Source: a virus. Taken from it: DNA of 26,802 nt. Within the stretch, counting starts at the first letter, position 1; every line of letters starts with the position of its first letter. The position numbers and the translations under genes are program-made. Below are positions 6,129 through 14,420 of the stretch, in pieces. The stretch lies in the IMG/VR virus record IMGVR_UViG_3300046794_000035, positions 1-26,802 of that record. The stretch is one strand, 5' to 3'. The notes beneath the pieces were generated by a model, which did not search any database, had not been told where the DNA came from, and saw only the letters and a list, made by a program, of their open reading frames with translations.

Positions 6129-6558
6129 GCTTGGGTATAACGAAGACGCAATCTATACGCTCAAAGATAATGACCATTTTCATAATGGCCGTTTGTACAT
6201 CTCTGCTAAGCGTCTCTACCTCAGCATGGAAGACCCCACGGAATATCAGTTTGCTAACGTCTATTTCTGTGGCTGGAAGCACTGGCTCAAGATGACGGAG
6301 AACAAGGCTATCCGCAGGAACATCGATGAATGGCGTGAGGAGCTTGAGTTGAAGCTTCGGGCTAAGGGTGTGAAGGCCATGATCCAGCAAGCCCACACAG
6401 GCTCATTCCAAGCCTCCAAATGGCTCACGGATCGGGGTTGGGAGAAGCGTGGTGCTGGTCGTCCTAGCAAGGATGAAGTAGACGCAGAGAAAGAATACCA
6501 AACCCGAGATAAAGAAACCTACGGCGCTGACGTATTGAGGATGCTAAAGAATGGTTGA
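6034..6558 (+). CDS. terminase small subunit
   Basis: This 174-residue protein recognises concatemeric phage DNA and guides the large subunit during packaging. The C-terminal half has the pattern typical of podovirus small terminases: an ENKAIRRNIDEWREELELKL helix, then GSFQASKWLTDRGWEKRGAGRPSK and an acidic tail. The N-terminal part would hold the DNA-binding helices. ATG 6034 has AAAGGG nine bases upstream; an internal ATG at 6082 (residue 17) also has GGAGA eight bases before it and cannot be excluded. The gene overlaps Rz by 95 bases and the large subunit gene by eight bases. Confidence 0.85.
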   Translation: MDNMKPLEDFLPEKSKMVDSVGRYLTQSLFLELGYNEDAIYTLKDNDHFHNGRLYISAKRLYLSMEDPTEYQFANVYFCGWKHWLKMTENKAIRRNIDEWREELELKLRAKGVKAMIQQAHTGSFQASKWLTDRGWEKRGAGRPSKDEVDAEKEYQTRDKETYGADVLRMLKNG

Positions 6559-8152
6559 TAACTGGCTAGAAGATGCTAAGAAGAAACTTTCTAGGATGCC
6601 AGATGATGCAAAGGAACTAAGAGAACTGGCTAAACAGGATTTGTTCTTCTTTGCTCGTCTGGTCAATCCGGGTTATATGTACGGTGAAGTGCATAAGGAA
6701 ATCTTCACTTGGCTACAAGAATATACGCTGTATGGGATGGATGACGATCTCACCAGCAACAAACTAATTATGCTTCCTCGTGCCCACCTGAAGAGCCATA
6801 TGGTGGCTACGTGGGCAGCTTGGATTATTACACGGCATCCGGAAGTGACCATTCTGTATGTTTCTGCAACTAGTGAACTGGCTGAAACCCAGCTTTATGC
6901 AATTCAGAATATCATTGGCTCGTCCACGTATTGCCGTTACTTCCCTGAATACATTAATCCGCAGGAGGGTAAACGTGAAAGATGGAGCCAACGCAAGTTC
7001 TCAATTGACCATGAAGTCCGTAAGACCGAAGGTATTCGGGATGCTACTGTATCCACCGCTGGCCTTACTACTAATACAACTGGTTGGCATGCTGACATCG
7101 TAATTGCAGATGACTTGGTAGTTCCTGAGAATGCTTATACGGAGGACGGACGTGAATCGGTATCTAAGAAAAGCTCTCAGTTCACTTCGATTAGAAATGC
7201 TGGTGGTTTTACTCTGGCCTGTGGCACTCGTTATCATCCTAATGATGTCTACTCTGTCTGGAAGTCGCAAGAATATGATGTCTACGATAACGAAGGAAAC
7301 ATAACTGACCGTCAAAAGGTCTGGGAGATTAAAGAATATGTTGTCGAGACAGATGGAATTTTTGTATGGCCTCGGGTTGTCCGACCTAAGGACGGTAAAG
7401 CTTTTGGTTTCGATCCTAGAGTTTTATCAAGAATCAAAGCTGAATACTCCGACCGTACTCAATTCTATTCGCAGTATTACAACGACCCAAATGATCCCGG
7501 ATCAAATCGAATCGGGCGAGATAAGTTTCAATATTACGACAGAAAGTTTCTAAAGCAGAACGATGGGTATTGGTACTTCAAGGGCAATCGCCTAAACATC
7601 TTCGCTTCAATCGACTTCGCATTCTCCCTCGGTAAGCGCTCGGACGATACAGCTATTGTCGTCATTGGTGTAGACGCTGACAACTATATCTACGTTCTCG
7701 ATATCGCCTGTTTCAAGACAGACAAGATTAGTGATTACTTCAAAGAGATTGCACGGCTACATAGCAAATGGGAGTTCAAGAAGCTCCGGGCTGAAGTGAC
7801 CGTAGCACAGACAGTGATTGTCCGAGATTTGAAGGATCGGCTCCGTGCTGAGGGGCTAAGCCTCTCTATTGATGAATACCGTCCTAATCGTACAGAGGGT
7901 TCCAAAGAGGAGCGGATTGCTGCTGCTCTTGAGCATCGCTATGAGAACCGAGAGATTTGGCACTGCATGGGTGGCTATACGGACGTTCTAGAGGAGCAGT
8001 TGATTCAAGCTAGACCAGCCCACGATGACATTAAGGATGCCCTTGCTGCGGCTGTAAGCATTGCTATTAAGCCTAAATCGAAAGGCCACAGCACGATTCG
8101 AGAGAACATTATACCAATAAGCTCCCGCTTCGGTGGCGTAGCTTTCAGATAG
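6551..8152 (+). CDS. terminase large subunit (ATPase-nuclease)
   Basis: This DNA-packaging motor subunit has 533 residues. The N-terminal ATPase contains a Walker A-like loop PRAHLKSH at 76-83, where Ala replaces the Gly usually found in PRGxxKS loops. A Walker B segment follows (DIVIADD at 182-188). The C-terminal RuvC-like nuclease shows Asp355 in ASIDFAF and the D-D-I-K-D cluster at 492-496 near the end, which together would bind the metal ions that cut DNA. The length is close to that of T7 gp19. The ATG overlaps the small subunit stop by eight bases, so the two subunits are probably made in a fixed ratio. Confidence 0.95.
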   Translation: MVDNWLEDAKKKLSRMPDDAKELRELAKQDLFFFARLVNPGYMYGEVHKEIFTWLQEYTLYGMDDDLTSNKLIMLPRAHLKSHMVATWAAWIITRHPEVTILYVSATSELAETQLYAIQNIIGSSTYCRYFPEYINPQEGKRERWSQRKFSIDHEVRKTEGIRDATVSTAGLTTNTTGWHADIVIADDLVVPENAYTEDGRESVSKKSSQFTSIRNAGGFTLACGTRYHPNDVYSVWKSQEYDVYDNEGNITDRQKVWEIKEYVVETDGIFVWPRVVRPKDGKAFGFDPRVLSRIKAEYSDRTQFYSQYYNDPNDPGSNRIGRDKFQYYDRKFLKQNDGYWYFKGNRLNIFASIDFAFSLGKRSDDTAIVVIGVDADNYIYVLDIACFKTDKISDYFKEIARLHSKWEFKKLRAEVTVAQTVIVRDLKDRLRAEGLSLSIDEYRPNRTEGSKEERIAAALEHRYENREIWHCMGGYTDVLEEQLIQARPAHDDIKDALAAAVSIAIKPKSKGHSTIRENIIPISSRFGGVAFR

Positions 8153-8160
8153 AGGAATAA

Positions 8161-9933
8161 ATGGCAAATCGCCCACTAAACATTTGCGAGGAAGGCAATC
8201 GAGATTATCTCGCTAAGTACATCTCGCAGACGTGGTTTAACTACCACACCCAGATGTTCCCGAAGATTCAGGAATGGAAAGAGCTTCGTGATTATGTCTT
8301 CGCTACGGATACGCGTACTACCAGTAACAGCGATCTGCCGTGGAAGAATAAGACGACGCTCCCCAAGCTCTGTCAGATTCGGGACAATCTACATTCGAAC
8401 TACCTCTCTGCCCTCTTCCCTAATGATGAGTGGCTTCGTTGGGAGGCTTATTCGCTGAATGACGCAACAAAGGCCAAGAAGACTGCAATCGAATCCTACA
8501 TGGGCAATAAGACTCGTGAGAGCCATTTCCGTACGGAGATGAGCCGATTGCTGTTGGATTATATTGACTACGGGAATGTATTCGTCACGGCAGACTTTGA
8601 AAGTTCCTATCGTGAGGATGCAATAGGAAATAAGGTGATTGATTATGTTGGACCCAAGGGTCGCAGAATTAGTCCTCTTGATATTGTCTTTAATCCACTT
8701 GCTAGTTCATTCAAAGATTCTTTCAAGATTGTACGAAGTCTTACTTCTATTGGCGAGTTAGCAAGCAAGGCCGATAGTAATCCAGATAATGCTTTCCTGA
8801 AGAATGCTTTGCAGAATCGAGAGAAGATTAAAAGCTATGCTTCAGCCTATGGCATTGAAGAGGCTGACAAGAGCGAAGGGATGATGCTGGACGGCTTTGG
8901 TAACTACTCTGAATATCTGGGTAGTGACTATGTAGAGGTGTTGACGTTCTACGGAGACATCTTCGATACGGAAAGCCGTGAACTAAAGAAGGGACGTCAG
9001 GTAACTATTATTGACCGTATGTGGGTGATTGATGACAAGCCTATTCCTAGCTGGCTGGGTCACGCTCCGATCTACCACGCAGGCTGGCGTATTCGTCCGG
9101 ATAACCTGTGGGCTATGGGGCCTCTGGATAATCTGGTTGGTATGCAATATCGGATTGACCACCTTGAGAACTTGAAGGCCGATGCAATGGACTTGGCTGT
9201 CCTGCCTCCTCTGGTCATTGCGGGTGAGGTGGAAGAGTTTCGCTATGCACCGGGTGAAGAGATTCACATTGATGAGAACGGCAGTGTCACAGAACTGGCT
9301 AAGAACGCTCAGTGGGTCATCCAATCGGACAATGCAATCAACATCCTTGAACAGCGTATGGAACAGTATGCAGGGGCTCCTCGTGAGGCTATGGGTATTC
9401 GTACTCCGGGTGAGAAAACTGCATTCGAGGTACAGACCCTTGAGAACGCAGCCAGCCGTATCTTCCAAGAGAAAATCAATACGTTTGAAATTGAGCTTCT
9501 TGAACCTCTGCTGAATGCGATGTTGGAAGTAGCACGGCGCAATCTGGACGGTGAAGATGTGATCCGAGTGATGGATAACGATCTGGGTGCTCAGCAGTTT
9601 ATCTCGATTACAAAGAACGACATTACCGCCAATGGTGTTCTGAGGCCAATAGGGGCTCGCCACTTCGCTGCTCAAGCGCAGTTGGTACAGAACCTTCAAG
9701 GCATCTTCAATGGCCCCATGATTCAAGCTGTGAGCCCTCACCTGTCTGGTATTGCGCTATCACGTTTGCTTGAGGATACGTTGAATCTCCAACGGTTTGC
9801 GTTGTTCCGTCCGAATGCAGCCGTATTCGAACAACAAGAAACTCAGCGATTGGTTAATTCCGCACAAGAGAACATCGGTACGGAGATGGGGATGAATCCT
9901 AATCAGGCACCTCCGGGGGTTCCTCCGCAATGA
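8161..9933 (+). CDS. portal (head-tail connector) protein
   Basis: This 590-residue protein corresponds in size, position and overall composition to the T7 gp8-like head-tail connector, the ring at the single vertex through which DNA enters and leaves. It starts eight bases after the large terminase stop, with GAGGA upstream. The N-terminal W-x-N-Y-H-T-Q and RDYVFATD region, the central beta-rich region with a WRIRPDNLWAMGPLDNLVG segment (about 304-322), and a helical C-terminal region (about 400-470, EALGIRTPGEKTAFEVQ-like) fit T7-type portals. The tail is Pro/Asn/Gln-rich. Its stop overlaps the next start (ATGA). Confidence 0.9.
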   Translation: MANRPLNICEEGNRDYLAKYISQTWFNYHTQMFPKIQEWKELRDYVFATDTRTTSNSDLPWKNKTTLPKLCQIRDNLHSNYLSALFPNDEWLRWEAYSLNDATKAKKTAIESYMGNKTRESHFRTEMSRLLLDYIDYGNVFVTADFESSYREDAIGNKVIDYVGPKGRRISPLDIVFNPLASSFKDSFKIVRSLTSIGELASKADSNPDNAFLKNALQNREKIKSYASAYGIEEADKSEGMMLDGFGNYSEYLGSDYVEVLTFYGDIFDTESRELKKGRQVTIIDRMWVIDDKPIPSWLGHAPIYHAGWRIRPDNLWAMGPLDNLVGMQYRIDHLENLKADAMDLAVLPPLVIAGEVEEFRYAPGEEIHIDENGSVTELAKNAQWVIQSDNAINILEQRMEQYAGAPREAMGIRTPGEKTAFEVQTLENAASRIFQEKINTFEIELLEPLLNAMLEVARRNLDGEDVIRVMDNDLGAQQFISITKNDITANGVLRPIGARHFAAQAQLVQNLQGIFNGPMIQAVSPHLSGIALSRLLEDTLNLQRFALFRPNAAVFEQQETQRLVNSAQENIGTEMGMNPNQAPPGVPPQ

Positions 9934-10265
9934 AGACAGCGCTCCTAGCTGGTCTGAGTGACCAACAGAAAGAAGAGATGAGACAGACGTTTGCTCATTC
10001 CGCTGTCTTGCGACAGCAATTGATCAAAATCCTAACGAAGAAAGGCAAGGATGCACGGAGTGCTTCAGCGTCTAAGGACGCATACAGCATTCCTAATTGG
10101 GCTTTCCTACAGGCAGATACCGTAGGTTATGAGCGTGCTTTATCCGAAGTAATCAGCCTTCTTACGCACAGTGATGCAGGGGAGGATGTTGTGCCGCTAG
10201 GTACAACTCCTTCTCCTACGGTCAGAAAGCGTGGGCGACCGCGTAAGGTCGCAAGTACCGCGTAA
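9930..10265 (+). CDS. small basic protein with AT-hook-like tail
   Basis: This 111-residue protein of unknown function is coupled to the portal gene by an ATGA overlap. The first 50 residues look helical and Lys/Arg-rich. The C-terminus carries KRGRPRK at 100-106, which matches the core Arg-Gly-Arg-Pro pattern of AT-hook DNA minor-groove binders. The position between portal and scaffold suggests an accessory packaging or head-assembly role, and the immediately following 176 bases include a very AT-rich stretch. Both ideas are inference. Small genes at this place are common in T7-like phages without an agreed function. Confidence 0.75.
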   Translation: MKTALLAGLSDQQKEEMRQTFAHSAVLRQQLIKILTKKGKDARSASASKDAYSIPNWAFLQADTVGYERALSEVISLLTHSDAGEDVVPLGTTPSPTVRKRGRPRKVASTA

Positions 10266-10441
10266 GACGTAGACAAAATTTATTTTAAATATTTCTGTTA
10301 TAAAAAGTTGTCTCAAGGGGTAAATCTCATTGAATGCATATGAAGGACTGAGCTTCGGTAGATGCGAATGTCCGGCGTGAGGGAGTTGTTGAATTAATCC
10401 CTCACGACATATCTTATAGAACAATTCTAATAAGGAACAAG
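10266..10441 (+). promoter_or_regulatory. leader region before scaffold and capsid genes
   Basis: This is the only long gap inside the late arm. It begins with an AT-rich stretch flanked by a 6-bp inverted repeat AGACAA (10271-10276) / TTGTCT (10308-10313). Inside it lies an extended -10-like TGTTATAAA (10296-10304), but I see no good -35 at normal spacing. A perfect 9-bp inverted repeat, CGTGAGGGA (10376-10384) and TCCCTCACG (10398-10406) with a 13-base loop, precedes the scaffold ribosome binding site (AAGGA, 10432-10436). No U-run follows it, so it is not a standard intrinsic terminator. It could be an RNA-processing site, an mRNA-stabilising hairpin or an operator. Confidence 0.6.
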
Positions 10442-11251
10442 ATGACAGACCAGTCAATCTTTGGTAATCAAAGTAATCAAGGGAATGAACCTTCCCAACA
10501 ACAGCAGCAGACTCAGAATGTTAATCCTCTCGCTACCCTGCTTGCGGATATCAAGAACGAGAATGGACAGCAGAAGTATCAATCGGCAGAGGAAGCCCTT
10601 CGTGGTGCTGCTCATGCCCAAGAGTATATCCGTACCCTTCAAAGGGAAAAGGCAGAAGCGGAAGCACGGCTTACTGCTCTCGCAAGCAAAGAAGATAAGA
10701 CGGTAGAACTCGAACGTACTCTTGCTGAACTCATGCAGAAGGTAAACAAACCGGCTGAACCCGCCTCGAATGTTCCTACTGGTGATGACATTGCTGCAAT
10801 CGTAGCAAAAACGTTGGACAGTCGTTCTGCGGCTGAGACGGCTAAGAGTAATCAGGATGCTGTTGCGGCAGTCCTACTCAAGTCGTTTGGAGCCGAAGCA
10901 GAAACTAAATATAACGAAGCTGCTCAAGAACTCGGGCTTACTCCGGCTGAAATGAATCAATTGGCAGCTAAGTCCCCCAAGGCAGTGTTGAAGGCTCTTG
11001 GCGTATCGGAACAAGTGGCTAAGCCACAATCCTTTGCTCCGGCTAACTCGACATTTAATACTGCGGCTCTCCAGCCTCATCAGGATTCCTTCGTTGGTCG
11101 TAATAAAGACACTGTAGCAGTGGGTGCTACTACTGGCGACATGATGGCAGAAAGTGCCCGTGCTCGAAAGATGGCAGAAGAACTCCACGCTAACGGCCTT
11201 ACGGCTGCTGACCTCTCCGATCCGAAGGTATATCACAAGTATTTCAAATAA
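10442..11251 (+). CDS. capsid scaffolding protein
   Basis: This 269-residue protein probably guides procapsid assembly and then leaves the head. It lies directly before the major capsid gene, the usual place. The N-terminus is Asn/Gln-rich with a run of glutamines. Residues about 55-100 form a charged, heptad-like helix (LQREKAEAEARLTALASKED), and the rest is largely Ala/Lys/Glu-rich helix. The last 40 residues form a compact helical C-terminus (AADLSDPKVYHKYFK), the part that in scaffolds binds coat protein. The call rests on composition and gene order; there is no catalytic motif. The ATG has AAGGA five bases upstream. Confidence 0.85.
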   Translation: MTDQSIFGNQSNQGNEPSQQQQQTQNVNPLATLLADIKNENGQQKYQSAEEALRGAAHAQEYIRTLQREKAEAEARLTALASKEDKTVELERTLAELMQKVNKPAEPASNVPTGDDIAAIVAKTLDSRSAAETAKSNQDAVAAVLLKSFGAEAETKYNEAAQELGLTPAEMNQLAAKSPKAVLKALGVSEQVAKPQSFAPANSTFNTAALQPHQDSFVGRNKDTVAVGATTGDMMAESARARKMAEELHANGLTAADLSDPKVYHKYFK

Positions 11252-11268
11252 AATAGGAACTTAATAAA

Positions 11269-12213
11269 ATGGCACAAAATAGGTTTAATAGCCCCGCCTT
11301 TATTGAAGCAGAACAGTATTCCTCGTTCATTCTCCGGAATCTTCACGATGGTTTGCTCCCGGGTTCGTTCTTCCGGAATGTTACTGACTTCGGTAAGGGT
11401 ACTACGCTGCATATCAAAACCGTTGGTACGGTTACGATTCAAGATGGTGCTGAAGAAGTCCCGTTCGACTACACCCCGATTGAAAGCGGTGAAGTGACGT
11501 TGACGATTACTGATTATCTCGGTGACGCATGGTATGTCAACGATGAACTCCGTGAAGACGGCGATCAAGTTGAAGCACTTCTGGCTGCTCGTTCGCAAGA
11601 ATCGACGCGTGCTATTCAGGAAGTGTTTGAAACGCGTTTCCTTCGCAAGGCTAATACCTCGCAAACGAATGCCAATGCAAACACGGTGAATGGCTTTGCC
11701 CATCGTATCGCTTCGGCTGCTGCGAACAACCTCTTCACGCTTCAGCATCTTATCTCGATGAAGCTTGCATTCGACAAGGCTAACGTTCCGGCTGCTGGCC
11801 GTATCGCTATTGTTGATCCGGTTGTGGCTGCTACGCTTGATGGTCTGGTTAATATCGGTCGTGACGTTACGCCGTTTGGTCAGAAAATCCTTGAGAATGG
11901 TTTCGATCGTGAACACCAATTCCTCATGAACCTCTATGGATGGAACATCATCACGTCGAACCGTCTCGATAAGGGCTCGTTCTCAGATGGTACGACCACG
12001 GTTACTAACGGTGTGGCTAACGTGTTTATGTCGCTGGCCGATGACAACACCAAGCCGATTATGGCTGCATGGCGTCGTATGCCTAAGGTTGAAACGGAAC
12101 GTAATAAAGACCTGCGTCGTGACGAGTTTGTTACGTCGTGCCGTTGGGGCTTTGGTACGCAACGTGTCGATACCCTCGGCATCCTCATCACTGATGCAGT
12201 CAAGATTGCCTAA
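11269..12213 (+). CDS. major capsid protein
   Basis: This 314-residue coat protein would form the icosahedral shell with an HK97-type fold. The evidence is its position after the scaffold, its size, and a composition typical of T7/P22-like coats. These include an N-terminal arm (NRFNSPAFIEAEQYSSFILR), the FGKGTTLHIKTVG strand, and a helical middle (LAARSQESTRAIQEVFETRF). A C-terminal DTLGILITDA strand would complete the fold. Codon use differs from the tail genes: Thr is mostly ACG/ACC, Ser often TCG, Pro mostly CCG and Arg CGT, which suggests selection for high expression. AGGA lies 11 bases before the ATG. Confidence 0.93.
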   Translation: MAQNRFNSPAFIEAEQYSSFILRNLHDGLLPGSFFRNVTDFGKGTTLHIKTVGTVTIQDGAEEVPFDYTPIESGEVTLTITDYLGDAWYVNDELREDGDQVEALLAARSQESTRAIQEVFETRFLRKANTSQTNANANTVNGFAHRIASAAANNLFTLQHLISMKLAFDKANVPAAGRIAIVDPVVAATLDGLVNIGRDVTPFGQKILENGFDREHQFLMNLYGWNIITSNRLDKGSFSDGTTTVTNGVANVFMSLADDNTKPIMAAWRRMPKVETERNKDLRRDEFVTSCRWGFGTQRVDTLGILITDAVKIA

Positions 12214-12225
12214 TAAGGAATATAA

Positions 12226-12723
12226 ATGAGCTACGAAAATAAGACTGGCATCGGCGTGTTTTCTCAATATGGCGCTCGGACGGTTGGTACGTCCGTTGGC
12301 CTTGAAACGTCGAATGACTCGATTCAGAAACTCTCGATTGAGTTTAGCGGTACGTCGCTGCAAGACAGCTTCCTCCCTCCGCTGGTTATTCCGAAGGGTG
12401 CACACTTCCTTCGTTATGTCCTGACGGTGCATGAAGCATTCAACATCACTGGTACGACCCCCACGGTTATCTTCGGTGGTACGGCTCCGGCTACGAATGG
12501 TGTTGTGCTGACGGAAGCAGAACTTGAAGCAGTTGGTTCGAAGGTTCCAGCTTCGGCTGGTGCAGGTACTTGGAGCACCACGAGTGCAACGGGTACTTCG
12601 GCTTCGGAGAAAGTTACCTTTGCTCTTGGTGGCACGACCCCTGTGGTTGTTACCGGGGTGGGCAAGGCAACGCTCACGGCTGAGTACATCTACAAGAATC
12701 GCCAAATCGGTTCGGCTAACTAA
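12226..12723 (+). CDS. probable capsid decoration or minor head protein
   Basis: This 165-residue protein is not recognised by family. It is Gly/Thr/Ala/Val-rich and looks all-beta, without membrane segments. It follows the coat gene by 12 bases with a good AAGGA site, has the same ACG/TCG/CCG-biased codons as the coat gene, and is followed at once by an intrinsic terminator. Being in the same highly expressed block as the major capsid protein suggests a stoichiometric head protein, such as a decoration or cement protein. A tail or adaptor role is the main alternative. Confidence 0.7.
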   Translation: MSYENKTGIGVFSQYGARTVGTSVGLETSNDSIQKLSIEFSGTSLQDSFLPPLVIPKGAHFLRYVLTVHEAFNITGTTPTVIFGGTAPATNGVVLTEAELEAVGSKVPASAGAGTWSTTSATGTSASEKVTFALGGTTPVVVTGVGKATLTAEYIYKNRQIGSAN

Positions 12724-12729
12724 ATTGAA

Positions 12730-12767
12730 CAAGGGGCAGAGGCCAAAAGCTTCTTGCCCCTTTTTCT
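12730..12767 (+). terminator. intrinsic terminator after the capsid genes
   Basis: AAGGGGCA (12731-12738) pairs with TGCCCCTT (12755-12762). The stem continues inward through GAGGC/GCTTC around a CAAAA loop, with one bulged T. A T-rich tail (12761-12769) follows. It lies seven bases after the stop of the head gene. T7 has its main late terminator at the same place, just after gene 10, so this probably reduces transcription into the tail genes. Confidence 0.88.
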
Positions 12768-12784
12768 TTATCTGGAGATAGATT

Positions 12785-13468
12785 TTGACAATTCAGCACC
12801 GCAATATTCCTGATGCAGAACGACATGAACCCAAAGGTGCTTCTAGCGCTGCTGTAGGTTCTATCTACTCGTCAGATGGTGTTGGCAGTGGTGTATGGCA
12901 AAAGGTGAAGAGTAGCAATCTCAGTGGCGTTGCTGGTGATGGTGGCAACAATAACTTGAAGCTTGTTACAGATGGCTCTGGTGGCTTTGTCACTCGTACC
13001 AATGCCGCCTTTGGCACTATGGCAATCACTGGCAATACGAATGCATTCGCTGTGACGGCAGCAGCAGATGCGACCTTGAACACTAATACGGATTATGTCC
13101 TCCTGACGGGCACTGGTGCCCCTTGGGCTAGTGAGAACCTTGTAGGGGTCACCTTCACTACCAATCGCCTCACTGTTCCGGTTACGGGCTTTTACAAGAT
13201 TGACCTGTGGAGCACTATTGTTGGTTGGCCTTCTACGGCTACCAAAGTATCGGCTAAATACCGGGTTAATGGCACTACGTTCTCTACCCGGCACCCTATG
13301 GCTCGGAGCCCTTCCTCCACTAGCGATCCGGGTGAACTCACAGGCTTTGGTCATATTATGCTCAACGCTAATGACTTCATTCAGCTTTACATCGCTTCTA
13401 CGGTCACTGGTGGGCTTATCCTTAGTGACCTGAACACCACCCTCACCTTGATTCAACAAACGGCATGA
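12785..13468 (+). CDS. virion fibre-like protein with C1q/TNF-like jelly roll
   Basis: This 227-residue protein starts with TTG at 12785. GGAG seven bases upstream (12774-12777) and the lack of a nearby ATG support that start. The N-terminal segment (RNIPDAERHEPKGASSAAVG...YSSDGVGSG) is a short pattern I associate with head-fibre and other virion-surface proteins of podoviruses. The C-terminal 120 residues have the strand pattern of C1q/TNF-like trimeric jelly rolls (GFYKIDLWSTI, KYRVNGT, GHIMLNANDFIQLYIAS, LTLIQQ at the end). A trimeric capsid or head fibre is the best guess. Its stop overlaps the next start (ATGA). Confidence 0.7.
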   Translation: MTIQHRNIPDAERHEPKGASSAAVGSIYSSDGVGSGVWQKVKSSNLSGVAGDGGNNNLKLVTDGSGGFVTRTNAAFGTMAITGNTNAFAVTAAADATLNTNTDYVLLTGTGAPWASENLVGVTFTTNRLTVPVTGFYKIDLWSTIVGWPSTATKVSAKYRVNGTTFSTRHPMARSPSSTSDPGELTGFGHIMLNANDFIQLYIASTVTGGLILSDLNTTLTLIQQTA

Positions 13469-14217
13469 AGCGCACTCTATTGGAACTGGTGCAGTCTGTT
13501 TTGAATGATCTCGACGCGGATGAAGTCAACTCAATTGACGATACCATCGAGAGTCAACAGGTTGCCACAATTATTAAGGATGTGTACCTCGGACTTATTG
13601 ACAGTAAGACTTGGCCCCATCTTAAGAAACTCATTCAACTGGATTCCTTGGCGAGCCTCGATAAGCCTAATTATCTGAAGCTGCCTGAGACGATTAAGGA
13701 ACTCATTCTATTCAAGTATGACAAGCGGCTGAAAGAAGATGATCCTGTCCGTATGGAAGAAGTGAAGTATCTGTATCCGGATCAATTCCTCAACATCACA
13801 GCAGCACGTAACAACTCAGATAATACGAAGGTGGTGGAAGACTTCAGTGGTTCTCCCATCATCATCTTCAATAACAAACCTCCGCAATACTGGACCAGCT
13901 TTGATGACAATTACATTGTCTGCGACAGCTACACCTTCAGTATTGAAGACACCCTGCAAACCAGCAAGACACAAGTGTTGGCCTATATGGACCCTGTGTG
14001 GGTTCACCTAGACAATGCTGTTCCTGATCTTCCTTCGGAAGCCTTCAGCCTGTTGCTGGAAGAATCCAAGAGTACGGCTGCTATTAAGATTAAACAATAC
14101 ACCGATCAGAAGGCAGAACAGAATTCTAGGCGTCATCGTAAGTTTATGAGCCGTAGGGATTGGCAAGCGCATGGTGGTGTTAGGTACGATAATTACGGAA
14201 GGAAGAGTCGAAAATGA
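13465..14217 (+). CDS. tail tubular protein A (gp11-like adaptor)
   Basis: This 250-residue protein corresponds to the T7 gp11-type head-tail adaptor that sits below the portal and joins the nozzle protein. It has an N-terminal helical part (VLNDLDADEVNSIDDTIESQQVA). A central beta region follows (FNNKPPQYWTSFDDNYIVCDSY at about 135-156), then a helical C-terminus (PDLPSEAFSLLLEESKSTAAIKIKQ) and a basic, aromatic tail ending in YGRKSRK. These patterns, with position directly before the long tail tubular B gene, make the call firm. It is coupled by ATGA overlaps at both ends. Confidence 0.88.
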   Translation: MKRTLLELVQSVLNDLDADEVNSIDDTIESQQVATIIKDVYLGLIDSKTWPHLKKLIQLDSLASLDKPNYLKLPETIKELILFKYDKRLKEDDPVRMEEVKYLYPDQFLNITAARNNSDNTKVVEDFSGSPIIIFNNKPPQYWTSFDDNYIVCDSYTFSIEDTLQTSKTQVLAYMDPVWVHLDNAVPDLPSEAFSLLLEESKSTAAIKIKQYTDQKAEQNSRRHRKFMSRRDWQAHGGVRYDNYGRKSRK

Positions 14218-14420
14218 TCGAACAGGAATACAAGGGATACTTGATTAAATCGTCCCCCTCCAACCCTAAAAGCTGGCTTATCCAGAACATGAAACGGGGT
14301 GGCTCACTCCCTATCGTATTCGATGGGTTGTTCACGGATAGGCATACTGCAATGTCTGCCATTGATACCTATATGGAACGAAAGGAGAAAGTGTATGGCA
14401 AAGCCGGGACAAAGGAGTGA
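14214..14420 (+). CDS. small hypothetical protein between tail tubular genes
   Basis: This is a 68-residue protein of unknown function. Its ATG overlaps the stop of tail tubular A (ATGA), and its end overlaps the start of tail tubular B by 26 bases. The sequence is a compact alpha/beta-looking segment (EYKGYLIKSSPSNPKSWLI, then FTDRHTAMSAIDTYMERKEK) with no membrane helix. The ribosome binding site of the next gene lies inside its coding sequence, so it may partly serve to bring ribosomes to that start. Coupling at both ends supports translation. Confidence 0.65.
   Translation: MIEQEYKGYLIKSSPSNPKSWLIQNMKRGGSLPIVFDGLFTDRHTAMSAIDTYMERKEKVYGKAGTKE

Noticed and set aside
8983-9741. Minus-strand open frame of 252 codons inside the portal gene
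   Set aside because: It is antisense to a conserved gene with no ribosome binding site or promoter. The same reasoning applies to long antisense frames at 11233-11919, 11983-12732 and 18887-19723.
10385-10441. T7-type polymerase promoter before the scaffold gene
   Set aside because: A faint resemblance to the T7 class III consensus was seen, but too few core positions match and I found no repeated copy at other gene starts.
14299-14394. Longer N-terminus for tail tubular protein B
   Set aside because: The extra residues lack the family's opening motif and overlap the small coupled gene; the strong AAGGAG site fits ATG 14395.
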